Source: Symsagittifera roscoffensis | Taxonomy: Eukaryota > Xenacoelomorpha > Acoela > Convolutidae | Reading direction: 5' to 3' | Assembly: GCF_963678635.1 (NCBI RefSeq) | Contig: NC_087063.1 | Span: forward strand, 14,639,006 to 14,703,005 | DNA: 64,000 bases | In this document: piece after piece, positions 11,140 to 22,900 of the stretch | Layout of the letters: each line of letters begins with the position of its first letter | Numbering within the stretch: the stretch's first letter is position 1 | The notes under the pieces: generated by a model | What the model was told of the DNA's origin: nothing | What the model saw: the letters and a program-made list of their open reading frames with translations, nothing else | The model's database searches: none | Position numbers and translations under genes: made by a program

Positions 11140-12230
11140 AATATCATTTAAAGTACATCCAGACTCTTTGCAACAATGTTTTATGAAAACCGAAACGAAG
11201 ATAAGGACAATAAATGAGAAAATTAAACAGAGCTAACAAGAAAAGTTGCTTGGAAAACTGTAGAACAAGGAAACCAAATTTTTGAAATGATAGAAATTTT
11301 CAAAATATTTTCAACTTTGAAAATATATCTCGTTAAAACTCATTGAATTTAAAATCTTTTTGAAAGTTATGCAATGTTGAGAAAACTAGATCCATCAATA
11401 GGTATGAAACTAGAAGTCATCACGTTTTTTGTGGCCTTTACACTTTTGCTGTTCGATAGTGGAGTTTGTCGTCCTTTTAACCAAAAAATTAACTGAACTT
11501 CAGATTAAATCAAAAAGCAAACCACAAAAACTAAAAATGGGCGTGATCAAACTGTGACTTTTTCTTTTTAAAAAACGACATCAGACTTATAAAAGTGACA
11601 ATCACTTGATTCTTTCACATTTTAAAACTTCTGGAATGTAAATTTTCCAGTTTATCGTAGTCTTCAAAATTATCGAAAGATCGTTATAGCTAGAAAGCTA
11701 CATAAATTTGAAAATATATCTTTAAGAAAGACTCACAATTTTAGAACTATCAACTCGCATTATTTAACCTACTGACTCGAAATTTTTTCGAAAATTTAAT
11801 AGTTTTTTGAAGAGATTTCAAAAACTGCAAAATCTTGAAAACTAAGTATGTGAGAAGCTACTTTTTCAGGCATGACTTGCAAGTCTCTAATTTTTGTTCT
11901 TAAGCAATAACCAAACAGTTCAAACAACCCAATTTGAAAACCTAAACTGAAAAAAAAACAAGCCTAACTTTTACGCATGCTGATAGCAGTATATACATAG
12001 GCTTGAATCAAAACGAACTAAAACTATTTCGCTAACTAATGTTTCTAAACAAAACCCTGGTTTTTATGGTTTGACACAATCATTGAAACCGTGGTTTTTG
12101 AAGTTTACATCCACCCGCTCACAATAAACAACTAGGGGCACAGGTAAAGCTGCAAAGACCTGTATGATATGTTTAACTTGTTCGTGAGGAAATACGTAAT
12201 TATCAAAAATTCAAAACTGGATCAAAAATC
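11140..12230. other. Non-coding stretch, no gene seen
   Basis: AT-rich sequence with short A and T runs. Nothing recognisable on either strand. Confidence 0.5.
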
Positions 12231-13340
12231 TCAGTGGTTTCTTTAGTTAAATAGGCGTTTAGTCACTTAAGTAGGGGAGACGTTTACTACCCATTCTTTC
12301 AACTGAACTCAATTGCAAATTTGTCAGGGTAGTTTTCAAGAAAACCGGAAAACGTTCGTTTGACGTTCAAAGTTTCATAAAAAGTTCTTTTCCCAAGGCC
12401 ACACCAGCTAATCTACAAAAAAAGATGTGATTATTTATGCAAGGAAGCTCTTTGCATCATGTTTTTTCAAAAGAGCCCTTAAACTCAGATTTGTCGAAGC
12501 AGTCTTAAAAAATCGCCAAACTATTAATTGTCCTAAGCTCATAATAGCTTATCTACAAACAATAGGACGTAGCTGGTTGCCTGGAGACTTCCCATAACAT
12601 GTGAAAATCTCAGACTTGGCAGGGTATTTTTCAAGAAGAATTAGAAAATTTTATGCAGCGAAAAAACTCACAGCCTATTATTACTATTGAACCATTCATT
12701 TGAGAATTGGGTCATTTTCGAGAAAAATCAAAATGTTTCTAAAGCCATTAAATTTTTCTAAAAAAATTTAGAGCGCAATCGCTTGTGAGAGGAGGAAGAG
12801 TCCCACAATCTGTTTTTTGGATTAAACCCTGGAAATCAGATTTGGCTGGGTAGTTTTCGAGAAACAACAAAAAAATATATCAAAAATTCAGAAGAAAAAA
12901 CTTTTCCAACGTCCATACCTTGAAATAAAATTGGGCTAAACCACTTATACAGGGCAGCTTGCCAAAACTCATTCGTTCGATTGAACGCGAGGTTTCACAT
13001 TTTAGAAGAAAGTTTTTGCGAAAAAACGATAGGTTTAAAAAACGGTAAAAAAAACTAGCCGCTAACTCATATGTGCTTTCGACAACCCGTTCTCTCAATT
13101 GAACCTAGTTTCAGATTTACAATTGCATTTTTCAAAAAAAAAATTCAAAAAACGGCTAAAACTAAAATTTTCGAGGGCCCTAACTTTCTATAAAAAAAAA
13201 TTGGGTTTAGCCGCTTATGCTGGGAAGTTTGCCAATACCTGTTCTTTAGGTTAAACCCAAAATCCCGATTTTGCAGAAAAACTTTCAATTTGTTCAAATC
13301 TGATACAAAAATTGTTGGTTAAAAAGTCAAAAGTTGTCTG
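12230..13340 (+). repeat. Old, strongly diverged tandem satellite
   Basis: A loose pattern recurs near 12,290, 12,590, 12,800, 12,970, 13,080 and 13,240. Each unit has a phrase like CCAAAACTCATTCGTTCGATTG, then AGATTTGGCTGGGTAGTTTTC, then an A-rich block with AAAAAACG. Spacing is irregular (about 110-300 bp), so the array is old and eroded. The unit is different from the 2.28-kb satellite. Confidence 0.6.
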
Positions 13341-13650
13341 ATGAAAAACGCCGAGAACAAATATTCCATCTTTTATTCGAAAGTCTGAAGAAAATTAGTT
13401 AAAGTCTATTCACTAGCTGAAAACACCAAAATTATCATATTTTATAACAAATTGATTGGCGTTTAAAAAAAACGGAAAAATGGGCCGGCACAAGTACAAT
13501 CGAAAACCACCCCTCCGAATGTCTGACAAAAAGTTTCATCAAAAATCTTGAATAGTTCTTAAAATTAACCAGGTAGTCTTAAAAGAACTATCAAAAATAT
13601 GAGTATTTTATGAGTACTTTAGTAACTAAACGTGTTAGCGACTGATTTTT

Positions 13651-13855
13651 TCCCCTGTTACAGAACTCTAGCCAGTGTCAAAACCGTCATCTTTTATAGC
13701 ACGTACAAAATATTGGCAAAACGGAGCTACCAAAAGTTGCCATACAGCTCAAGCGTACTTTTGCCAGCAATAGAAAGGAAAGCAAGACGAAAATCACTAG
13801 ATCGAAAAAATTTAATTTGATTTTATTTCATCTATTTTGTAAAATAAATGCTTAC
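13651..13855 (+). other. Candidate 3'-terminal exon
   Basis: A pyrimidine-rich acceptor (TTTTTTCCCCTGTTACAG) is followed by about 55 open codons of basic composition (ending RKARRKSLDRKNLI), a TGA and, within 30 bp, an AATAAA signal. That is the layout of a last exon. No partner exon upstream was recognised and the peptide matches no family I know, so it may be chance. Confidence 0.2.
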
Positions 13856-14327
13856 ACTTGTTTTTTCGAAAAAAAATTCAAACTCACTTTCCGCCAAAAT
13901 TCGATGAGCAACCACGAGCATCAAATAACCTCTCAGTATCTTTTTCCAGTGGCCACTTGAGTAGACGCAAACCACAAGCCGACGTTACCTGGGTAGACGC
14001 TTACTGAGCCGAAAACAAAAAACGCCATAAGTTGTGAAACCTTTCTTATAAAAAAAAAGAAAAAACTTACTCACACAGCAGCTAAAATGCTTTTTGTATC
14101 ATTTTCGATATAGCACAAAAATTTCGCCACGTTGAAAACAAAAGTTGAAAAAGATTGCAAATTTCGAAAAACTAGATTCATCAAAATGAAAAGCTAACTT
14201 TAAATAAACCATGCCCACACAATAGAATGTGAAATTCGTATCGGAAGAAAATTATCCAGTCGTTAAGTCACCTGAATTAAAACCACATGCGCAGAAACCC
14301 TTTGAGCCGAAAAAAATTCAAGACTAA

Positions 14328-16740
14328 CAATGTATGTAGTAGTAGTATAGGCTTTAGGACATTTGTCCAAGGGTTTTCACGCCTCAGTTTTCATCTGGCA
14401 CAAAATTGTTTTTTTTTCAGGCTGTTGCAGACTCCAAAAGTGCATAACACTTGCCATGTGCATGAAATAGCCTCGATGAATTTCCGAAGAACGTTTGATA
14501 TAGCTCGGCGATTGTAATTTTGCCGATTACCCCATCTGTTTTTACTTTCTTCCGTAAGATGTTCAGTAGTTTTGGTGTTCGGATTCAGAAGTTTTTCTCG
14601 CATTTTTTGAGTGGGACTGGGACACTTAGAACTCATGTTGTTAACGTGTTGAACCTCTACGACTGGATTTTGCAGGTTTTTAATCAGATGCTTAGTTTCC
14701 TCGTAGCACAGAAATATTATACAAGACATCATGCAGTTTCGTAAACATGGACAGCGGTAGGATTTTCGTACGCATCAGTCGCTCTTCTCTCTTTGTACTC
14801 AGTGCAGCCGTTGCATATCCATGAAGTCGCATTTATCTGAACTTTTTCGATCTTTTTAATATCGATTTTTGAGGGGTACCATACCTGTCAGGCATATGTT
14901 AGTACAGGGACAACATATCCTATGTAGTTTAGTTTCCATGGTTGCTTTTTTAGATGTGTTTCTCACTAAGAAGTACAGAGATCTCCAACCCTTGAGAGTT
15001 CAGGGCTGCTGCAGTTTTCGCTCCATGATAGGTTGCAGGACATCATGACCCCTAGGTCTTTTTGAACACTTAAGCTTTTCATCTGCCTGTTGTTATCGTC
15101 GGCCTCCATCGTTTGCTTTATGCAAAGGACATTTGTTTTGGACAAAATTCATTATTTTCTCCAAGTTCCGATGTCTGAGAGTATTCGCTCTGCGATTTGG
15201 AGTGACTTTGTACACATTTTAAAATCGTCCGCGTATCCATAATCTTCTCCATCGTTATGGCATCTGACAGGTGGTTTACGTACACAAGAAAAAGAAGAGG
15301 TCCAAGGATGGATCCTTGCAGTACGCCAGATGCGCAAGAGGAATATGATGACTGACAGCTTCTAAATTTAACTGTTTGTTCTGGATCTGCGAGGTAGCTG
15401 TGTAAGAGTTGTAACTGTTTCCCACCTACACCAGGAAGGTTCGTTCAATTTTTTTTTTCGACTAGTTTACGGTGGCAGACTTTGCCAAAGGCCTTACAGA
15501 TGTCTATGTATATTGCATTGATTTGAATAGTGTCGCAAGCCTACATTTATGGTTGTGATTCATTATTTGATCTAGGCAACGATCTCGAGGCCCAGTTGGT
15601 GTTTACGCCTACAAAACTAAATTTACTGTAGAAAAAACAGAAGATGTGACTAGAGGAGCAGTAAATACCACGGGGTAAAAATCAGGAAGCAACATTTAAA
15701 CGAAAACAAAAAAGTCCGAGAACGACTCGATGATCAAAACAAAATGACCGCACTTCACTCATAACTTTGTTCAAAAAATTTGATGAGTAGAAACAATAAC
15801 ATAAACTCTGCCTAAAACTTCTTTTGTTAGTCCTCTGAACCTTCTGAGGAAAACCGTCCCGCGAACAACGACATCCGATATATCTCTCGGGTACTAGACT
15901 TTCCTCGTCATTTGGAAAGAACTCCAACAATAGCAAACCTCAATAGAAGAGCAACCTTCAGACACCTGATAGCAACAAAAAGGATACTACAAGTACCTTC
16001 CTTATTGCCCACTTCGGCGACGTGGTTAAGGAATAGAAGCAGCTGCAGGAAGACTTCTTTTGCATGAGGCCATATTGAGATCGGTGAAGGTATGGTTCTA
16101 TGAGAGGAAACATTTTGTTGAACACTTTCGGCACCTTCAGCAAGAAGCTTATTGGTCGGTACTGAGAGATGTCGGCTTTGTAGTGTTCTTTGTAGATTGG
16201 TTTGACTTCGCTGGCTTCCCAGATCAAATGGAATGTTCCTGTGGTTAGAGAGGTTTGAAATACGAGCTTTAAGGACTTTGCTAATTGAAGTAAGTTATTA
16301 AGCATAAGGTAACCTATGCTGTCGTGTCCGCAGGCTTTATTCACGTCCAGTTTTATTAGGATTTGCTTCACCTCTTCTTCCGTCACTTGTTTGAAGTTAA
16401 GGTATGAACTTTCGTACTTGTAGGAGTACTGTCACCTTCTTGTAAAAATACATTCTAGAAGAACATATTGGAGTTCACATTTCAGCTGGTCGTTACATGC
16501 TGTTTCCTTATTGTTCTCGTCGTGCTTAAGGTACATTTCGTCGAGGAACTGCTTATTCGTGTGTAACGACTTCAGGTATTTCTGTGATGAAGACATTCTT
16601 CTGCCGGCGAAAATTTTCTCTTCGTGTATGGCTTCGTCGTTTTTGATTTCATGCGCAAGTTTTTTCTTTTGCCTCTTAATTTTATTTAGAGAGGTCAGTT
16701 TTGGAGATTTTTTAAAATTTTCTAAGCGAAGTTCCAATTT
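14328..16740 (-). mobile_element. Non-LTR retrotransposon copy A, 5'-truncated and decayed
   Basis: Minus-strand LINE. From its 5' end: a basic linker (16,737-16,432, with IFAGRRMSSSQKYLKSLHTN), then the start of a reverse transcriptase (16,386-15,958: DVNKACGHDSIGYLML, later DISQYRPISFLLKVPKVF). The catalytic YADD follows near 15,230, with frameshifts between. The 3' end is near 14,335 with a (TAC)n tail preceded by AAACCCTTGGACAAATGTCC, a hairpin-forming stretch. The same 3' end design occurs in copy B at 18.1-18.8 kb. The endonuclease part is missing. The copy is dead. Confidence 0.8.
15958..16386 (-). pseudogene. Reverse transcriptase fragment, fingers/palm N-terminal part
   Basis: A 142-codon frame with the typical LINE order. 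A helix ends in DVNKACGHDSIG (normally K-A-x-G-x-D-x-I), a middle stretch reads like the usual G-x-F/H-x-x-x-W-x-x-S-x-V-x-P-I-Y-K segment, and a YRPIS motif is at about residue 78. The frame is lost after about residue 110, before the YADD motif, which sits in a different frame near 15,230. This is part of LINE copy A and not functional. Confidence 0.85.
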
Positions 16741-16799
16741 TTTTCATCACGAACTTTTTTGTATCAATTATTTTTAAGTCCCCTACCCCTTTAACTATA

Positions 16800-17098
16800 C
16801 TAACATACAAAAACTTCTTTTTCTCAACAAAAGACTCACAAAGGGGCCACTAAACCGAAACTATATAGGTCTAACCCTGTTAGCCTAGAAAGCAAAGGGA
16901 AAAAAACGAGAAAAAAAAACAAAAACTGTTTTCCAATTGGCCTATTTTTCTATGACTGTCAAATATGCCAAAAAAAATTGCCAAAAAAAAGTTTTTTTTT
17001 TAGTTCAGATTTTTTTATCACGCCACGCAGAAAAACTACACTAATTTGAAAAAACTTTTTTTATTTTTTCGAGACTATAATTGAAACATTCTGTGCTA
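16800..17098. other. Low-complexity A/T runs
   Basis: Homopolymer-rich sequence (several A8-A9 and T9 runs) between LINE copy A and the foldback element. No gene is seen. Confidence 0.6.
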
Positions 17099-17692
17099 CA
17101 CCAGTGGACAAAAATAAACGCAAATTCAGGACTTTACTCTCTAAAATGCCTGTTTTAAAGGTCCATTTTGGACAACAATTCCTTCGAAACTTTACATAGA
17201 CGAAGACGAAGAGCAAATGATCAGAACTACTCTCTATGAAATAATTAAAAATTGGTTTTAAAGACGTTACCAAGTAATCAGGGTCTGAAAATGCCAGTTT
17301 TCCTTAATGCACCAACTTTTTTCGCGTACAAAAGTAAGAAACGTCCGAGTTTTAAAAAGTTTTCACACTCACACTGATTATTTCAATTTTCTCGCAGAGA
17401 ATGTTTTACGTTGCAAAAACAATTTTTTAACTCCGATTATACAAGAACGAATTCACTACGATGCAAAACTTAGTGCAGATGAGGAAAACTGGCATTTTCA
17501 GACGCGGACTACATTGGTAAGTCTTTGAAACCAGCTTAGAATAATTTCATAGATGATAGCTCTGATCATTTGCTCTTCGTCTAAGTAAAATTTTTACTGA
17601 ATTTCGAAGGAGTTGTTGTCCAAAGTGGACATTGAAAACAGTCATTTTAGAGCGTAGAGCCCTGAATTTGCGCTTAATTCTGTCCGCTAGTG
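17099..17692. mobile_element. Tc1/mariner-like foldback MITE, 594 bp, TA target duplication
   Basis: Two inverted arms of over 200 bp, about 17,099-17,320 and 17,470-17,692, face each other across a ~150-bp centre. The left arm begins CACCAGTGGACAAAAATAAA. The right end reads, on the minus strand, CACTAGCGGACAGAATTAAG. Both arms contain GCAAATTCAGG and GAAAATGCCAGTTTTCCT. Each end abuts a TA dinucleotide (17,097-17,098 and 17,693-17,694), the Tc1/mariner target. No transposase is present. The small open frames inside lie in the arms and are not genes. Confidence 0.85.
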
Positions 17693-17699
17693 TACTTGC

Positions 17700-18100
17700 A
17701 CAATAACAGGCTATCTTTGTTACGGCGTGAACACTATCATCCTAATTGAATCATAAATAAATGGCCTGGTCTGTTAGCGAAAATTGATATTTTTGCGGAA
17801 ACTTATACTAAATCCGCTATATTAAGATAAGCTTGCTAATAGCAATCAAAATTACCATCTGATTACTAGCAAGTGATTTAACATTTCAGATATGTCAGAA
17901 TACAGCCAAACTTCATTCAAAACGTAAGAACATCACCAAACTTCCTTCAACATATATGAAAGGAAGCGATATTAGGATACACCTGGGCTTACAAAAATCT
18001 TCCAGCTCATTTCGTTCAATTTTAGTTTCAGTTAGGGTGAGAATGTCAATTGCAAAATAGAATGATGCATACTCCAGCTCAAAACGTCTCCGTTAGGACA
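17700..18100. other. Non-coding stretch, no gene seen
   Basis: Nothing recognisable between the foldback element and LINE copy B. Confidence 0.5.
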
Positions 18101-18109
18101 CGTGTGTTT

Positions 18110-18770
18110 TTAGTATGGTAAACAGTATGGTTTTTAGTATGGTTTTAGTATCGAATCTTGGACAAAAAGCTAAACTGGATTTGTATAAATCTATGATCGT
18201 ACCAATACTCACGTACGCAAGTCCATGTTATGGATTAAGTAAATACATTATTACGGAGCTTGAAAATGTACAAAGGCGTATAGTTAAATGGATAATTCCG
18301 CATATGGATTCGTACAAAGATCGGTTAATCGAAATTTCACTATTGCCACTGCCAATGTATATACAGATCAACAACCTTTTGTTGCTGTCAAAAATTTTAT
18401 CGAAAAATTATGATGTTGACATGTTGAAAGTTCCATCCTATTCCTGTTCCTCGCGCGGTTGTATGTTTCAGCTCGAGAGGCCGAAAAAGAAATTTTTGGA
18501 GGACGAATTCTTTTACCAAACATGTCGGCTAGCGAATGTGATCAAAATTGACGTGAGAGAAACAAGCAGACTGAAGAAGCGAATATTGTGGTTATTTTGG
18601 AGAAAATTTGAGAAGGACTACGAACAAATGAACAAGTGCACATGGAGAATTGCTTGCGATTGCACAATGAATGACTGTAGAAGCAAAACTTCACTATAGA
18701 ACGAAAAACTGAAAGGGGGAAACCCCTTGTGCTACGAGCACAAAAGCCCTACTACTACTACTACTACATA
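18110..18770 (+). mobile_element. Non-LTR retrotransposon copy B, 3' fragment
   Basis: A plus-strand frame (18,115-18,699) matches the region after the catalytic core of LINE reverse transcriptases. It shows KLDLYKSMIVPILTYASPCYG, normally the thumb start, then a Cys-rich end (CTWRIACDCTMNDC). Then come two adjacent perfect hairpins, GGGGGAAACCCC and TTGTGCTACGAGCACAA, at 18,714-18,743, and a (CTA)6-7 tail near 18,749-18,768. The 5' part is missing. It is the same clade as copy A, judged from the shared 3' design. Confidence 0.8.
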
Positions 18771-18884
18771 TCTTAAACTCTAAAAACCTGGCTGAAACAA
18801 AATTTAATTGAAAATTGACATTCAATAACATCTGGTAATAACTGAACACAAAATTAGCACTCTAAGCATAATTGATTTCAATTA

Positions 18885-19394
18885 TCAAGCAACCTCATTA
18901 TTTTTTTCAGCAGCGCCTAAGCTTATGATCACATTAGGTGCATCTGGCTCATTTGATTGCTCAATCTTTGGGAAGAGAATTGTCAACTGCACATGTAAAT
19001 ACGCAGCAAAGTAACAGTAAATGATAGATGTGACGGATGCAGATAGAGAGGCTCCAGTCAAAACTGAGTGAGGTGGGGCTACAGTGTAGCCCGAAATTCC
19101 TCCGATCAGAAGTAAAAATGACCAAACTCCGTTTATAACTAACTCGGCGTGAATTGCTGATTTTAAGTAGACTCTAACTGTGCGTGAGAAATAATGAACA
19201 CATAGGAAAGATGACGAAAACAAAAATCCTGATACTGCTAAGAGCTCTAAGAACCTGAAGTAAGATTCGCTAAATAAAGGATAGTTTTTGACATTCAGGA
19301 GTGTTGCGGTCAATATATGTAAGGTTAACAACAAAAGCCGGACATTCACGCACAGCACCCCTTTTTGCAGCTCTCTCAAAAAAGACAGTCTCAT
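18885..19394 (-). CDS. Four-transmembrane (MARVEL-like) membrane protein, 169 aa
   Basis: An intact single-exon frame from ATG at 19,394 to TAG at 18,885. Four hydrophobic segments lie at about residues 12-33, 46-68, 83-105 and 115-137. The first loop is short and the second helix carries FLELLAVSGF, close to the FLEAGLISSC stretch of the 9,107-9,676 protein, so the two are probably distant paralogues in tandem orientation. The C-terminal tail is short and acidic. No signal peptide cleavage motif is seen, so helix 1 probably stays in the membrane. It is divergent from MANF: the two start codons are 480 bp apart. LINE copy B ends 115 bp beyond its stop codon. MARVEL-like assignment rests on topology only. 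Confidence 0.65.
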   Translation of the reverse strand: MRLSFLRELQKGVLCVNVRLLLLTLHILTATLLNVKNYPLFSESYFRFLELLAVSGFLFSSSFLCVHYFSRTVRVYLKSAIHAELVINGVWSFLLLIGGISGYTVAPPHSVLTGASLSASVTSIIYCYFAAYLHVQLTILFPKIEQSNEPDAPNVIISLGAAEKNNEVA

Positions 19395-19874
19395 TATAAT
19401 TTTCTTGGCTGATTTGCGACGGAAGTCTCATAATCGCAAGAACCTCAATAATTTAGCCGTTAACTGCACTGCTCTATTGCTATGAATATCTTAGAAATCT
19501 AGATAGGGGTCTGTGCTGAACTATAACATGCCTCGTTTATTTAAAAATTGTACTGCTCACTATGTTTTCTGATATCAGAATTTATTTTAAAATGAATTTA
19601 ATTTTGATATTTGTCATTTACAACTCAGTCGAAAGAAATGTCTTATTTTCAAAGTCCCCGGAATTCAGCCACCGTCAAATGAAAACAACCACACTAAAAA
19701 TTCGAGCAAATTGGGCCTTTCGTGCATGTCTAAAAAACCTGCTGACGTGTCCTTTGCCATTGACGCAACTCGGTGCTCCTTCGCTTTTATCCTTAGTTTA
19801 TTCAGAATTGAAATTCAAAAAGTAATCAGTAAATAGGGCAAAATTTAGAGCTGTTGCAGCTGGTTTTCGAGAAA
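19395..19874. promoter_or_regulatory. Divergent intergenic region, probable promoters of MANF and the four-TM gene
   Basis: The 480 bp between the two start codons must hold both promoters if neither gene has a distant 5' exon. I see no clear TATA box at a convincing distance and no ER-stress element consensus, although MANF genes are commonly induced by ER stress. Confidence 0.4.
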
Positions 19875-19962
19875 ATGTATGCCCAATTATGCGTATCAAC
19901 TTTATTATTGATCCTTTATGCTTGCGCATTGGAGGCAAAATTAAAAGAAGGAGACTGTGAAG
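19875..19962 (+). CDS. MANF: MANF exon 1 (signal peptide)
   Basis: ATG at 19,875 is the first start. It gives a 22-25 residue hydrophobic leader ending near ALEA and then LKEGDCE. The donor is G|GTTAGA. An upstream frame does not extend it. Confidence 0.9.
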
Positions 19963-22900
19963 GTTAGATTATGTTTCAGTCAATTATAAGTGATTAAATT
20001 GGTACTCGTTAAGTAGTATGGGTCTCGAAAAACGTTCTATGGTCCCATATGTGAGTCAGACAATAACATTGTTTAAGGTAGTTTCTTAGTTTTGCCAGTT
20101 AATCGATATTTTTGTTAATGTTTACAAGTTTTCCCTTCCCACGGTTGCTACTTGAAACACTTCAGAGGTCTGGTGCGACCACACTTCTAAACGAGCTTTT
20201 TGAAAGGAACTTATCAGAAACAGCGGGACTATAATTAAATTAGGTGCTCGTTTGAAGTATGGTCCCATTAAAAACCTCGCAGAAGTATGGTCCTGTAAAA
20301 CTACCAATCGTCCATAAGAAAGCCAGACACAATTTTTTCAAAGCTATTTCCTACGTTTTGCTAGTGAATTGATATTTTTAATCATTCCAGTAAAAAGAAA
20401 AGTTTACAGAGAAATCTAACGAACCAATGTTCACAAGCAGCCGTGGCCTAGTTGGTTAGACACACGTCTCTCAACACGAGGGTTATGCGTTCGAACCCCA
20501 CTTCGGTCACGGTTGGAGGGGTCACAGTGCCATCCGCCTCCTCAAGTTGGGACCGGCTACGGCAAAATGGATGACATATCCCGCCCAAACGAGACAGGAG
20601 GCTAATAAAAAACAAATGTTTACATGCTAGCCTTTCGTTTTTATCCACTTGAATTACTGCAAGTATATTTCAAGTGGTCTGGCGGGACATTATTTCTAAA
20701 CAAGTTTTTGAATGGGACTTCTAGAAGAAGAAGAAGAAGAAGAAAGAACACTTGAATTACTATACAATAAAAAGCCGAGGCATCAGTGTAGCAAAGTGTA
20801 AATAATAAAATTGGTTATAAATTCATTGGTTACATCAAACAAAAACAAAACATCAGAAAACAAGCAATAAACAAAACAAAAAAAAACAAAATCGGTTACA
20901 GTTCGGAAATTGGTTGATTAAAGTATATGAAGTTTCGGATACTATAGAAAATTAAAGATTTAAGAATTAGGAACAAGCTGGTAATAAAACTTTACAAACA
21001 ATTTTACAGATAGTCCAATTATACAACGTATATGCAGAGTATATACAGTTTCTCTTTCAAGCAATGTGTGAAAAATTAAACTGAATTAAAAAATATAGAA
21101 CTAGCAAAAACGGTAATCACGCCACGTATTTGTATTAGTACATATAGGATTGTTTCTCAATTCACTCACGTAAAATTCTTTCAATTTTTTCTTGAATTCT
21201 GTTTTCGATTTTTCTAAATTGCGCAAAATTATGGGCAGTGAATTCCATTTTTTAGAAGTCAAATGAAAAAATGATTTTTGTAGAGAAGCAGTCGAACAAT
21301 GTTTGTCAAAAATAATTTGTTTCGTTCTTTCGTTGAGCCTATAATTGGCAGTCGGTAGTCTCAGTGTATTTTCAAAAGCCTTCTTTTTGTTTGTAAGATA
21401 TTGGTATAAGTATGTTATACACTTTAACTCAATTCTTTTCTCGATTCCAATGAACGATTTGCTAATGCGAAGAAGGGAAGAAGATTTAAAATTCGATCTG
21501 AAATATGTTCTTTTTAGCGCCCAGTTCAACTGTTTCTCCAGAGATAGCATCAAAGTAGCATTAATTTATTAATTTGTTGTAAAAAAATTGCTGAATAATC
21601 TAAATGTGATAAAACAAGACAATGAAGCAAGGCAACTAATGATAATGTCGGCAGTTGTTGTCCAATTGTATCAATAGTTTTAATCCCTTGGGCCATTTTT
21701 TGGAGAATTGTTTTGATTTGAGCATGAAAAGATAAACTTGAATCAAGAATTATGCCTAAATATTTGCATTCTGATTTTTTGGCTACATAATGCCCACTAA
21801 TTACTAGTTTATCAGTATCCACATTTTTGCTATCATTTTTTTGACAAAATGTTATAAATTCCGATTTAGATGCATTCAGATTCAATTGGTTCTCTGCAAA
21901 AAATTCCGTTAGATTATTGAGTGATTTTTGCAATCGATTCAAAGCATCCTCAGAAATTATAGAAGAGGAAAAAACCATTAGCAAGTTGCGCAGGGGGGCA
22001 ATTCTAATTGCGCAGGGGGGCAAATGGGAAGGGGGCAATTCTAAACTTCAATTGTTGTAAAAACACGTGTCGAGCTGCGTGTTCTCATTGAAGAAGCGCA
22101 ACCCGTATCGAGTTTAGTTTAAATCTCATAATTTTCAATCATTTCCTTTTTATCATTATGACTTCCATATCTAGAGAATTCCTAGGATTTTGGGTGCGTA
22201 CGCACGGAGCAGCATTCCCGGATAGCCGAAAAAAATAAATACCTCCGGTTTTAATTAAATTAAATCAGAAAACTCTTGAGACGCATTTTGATTGGACAAA
22301 AAATGCCTCAAAATTTTGCAGCCTGTTAGCTTAGAAAATTCTGAACATTTTTAAGAGATTGGATTGGCTAATTTTTTTATTCTCATTTAATTAATTAACA
22401 ACAAAAGTCTGACTACTACAGGGATTCGACACCCCTCACCAACCAGAGGGTCCCACTTTTATAAGTTTTATTTTATCCATTTTCGGCCCACAAACCCTAA
22501 AAGTTTTTACTATATGCTAACTTTAAAGGGGAGCGCGCGCTGTTAAACGCATTTTTTTGGATAAAATTTTTTCAAAAAAAACAAAAAAGGCGTTTTGGCC
22601 TCTTTTTTTAAACATTTGTCCGTTTTTTAAACGCGTTTATTTTTTTTTGCCGGGGGCATAGTGGGTAGGGGGAGGGGGTAATTGGGAGAAGGGGAAGGGA
22701 GTGGGAAGGAAGAAAGATGGGACTAAGTGTGTGGGTGGGGGGGGGGTAGAGAAAGGGTGTACTCCAAATAAAACAAAACAATGTTTTTAAGTAAGTTTGT
22801 ATGATCTCTTTAACTATTGTCCCCCCCCCCCTATCGTACCTTAATAAGAAATGGGAAGGGGGTAATTATTAAGTAGATCCAAAATTTCGGTTATCCGGAA

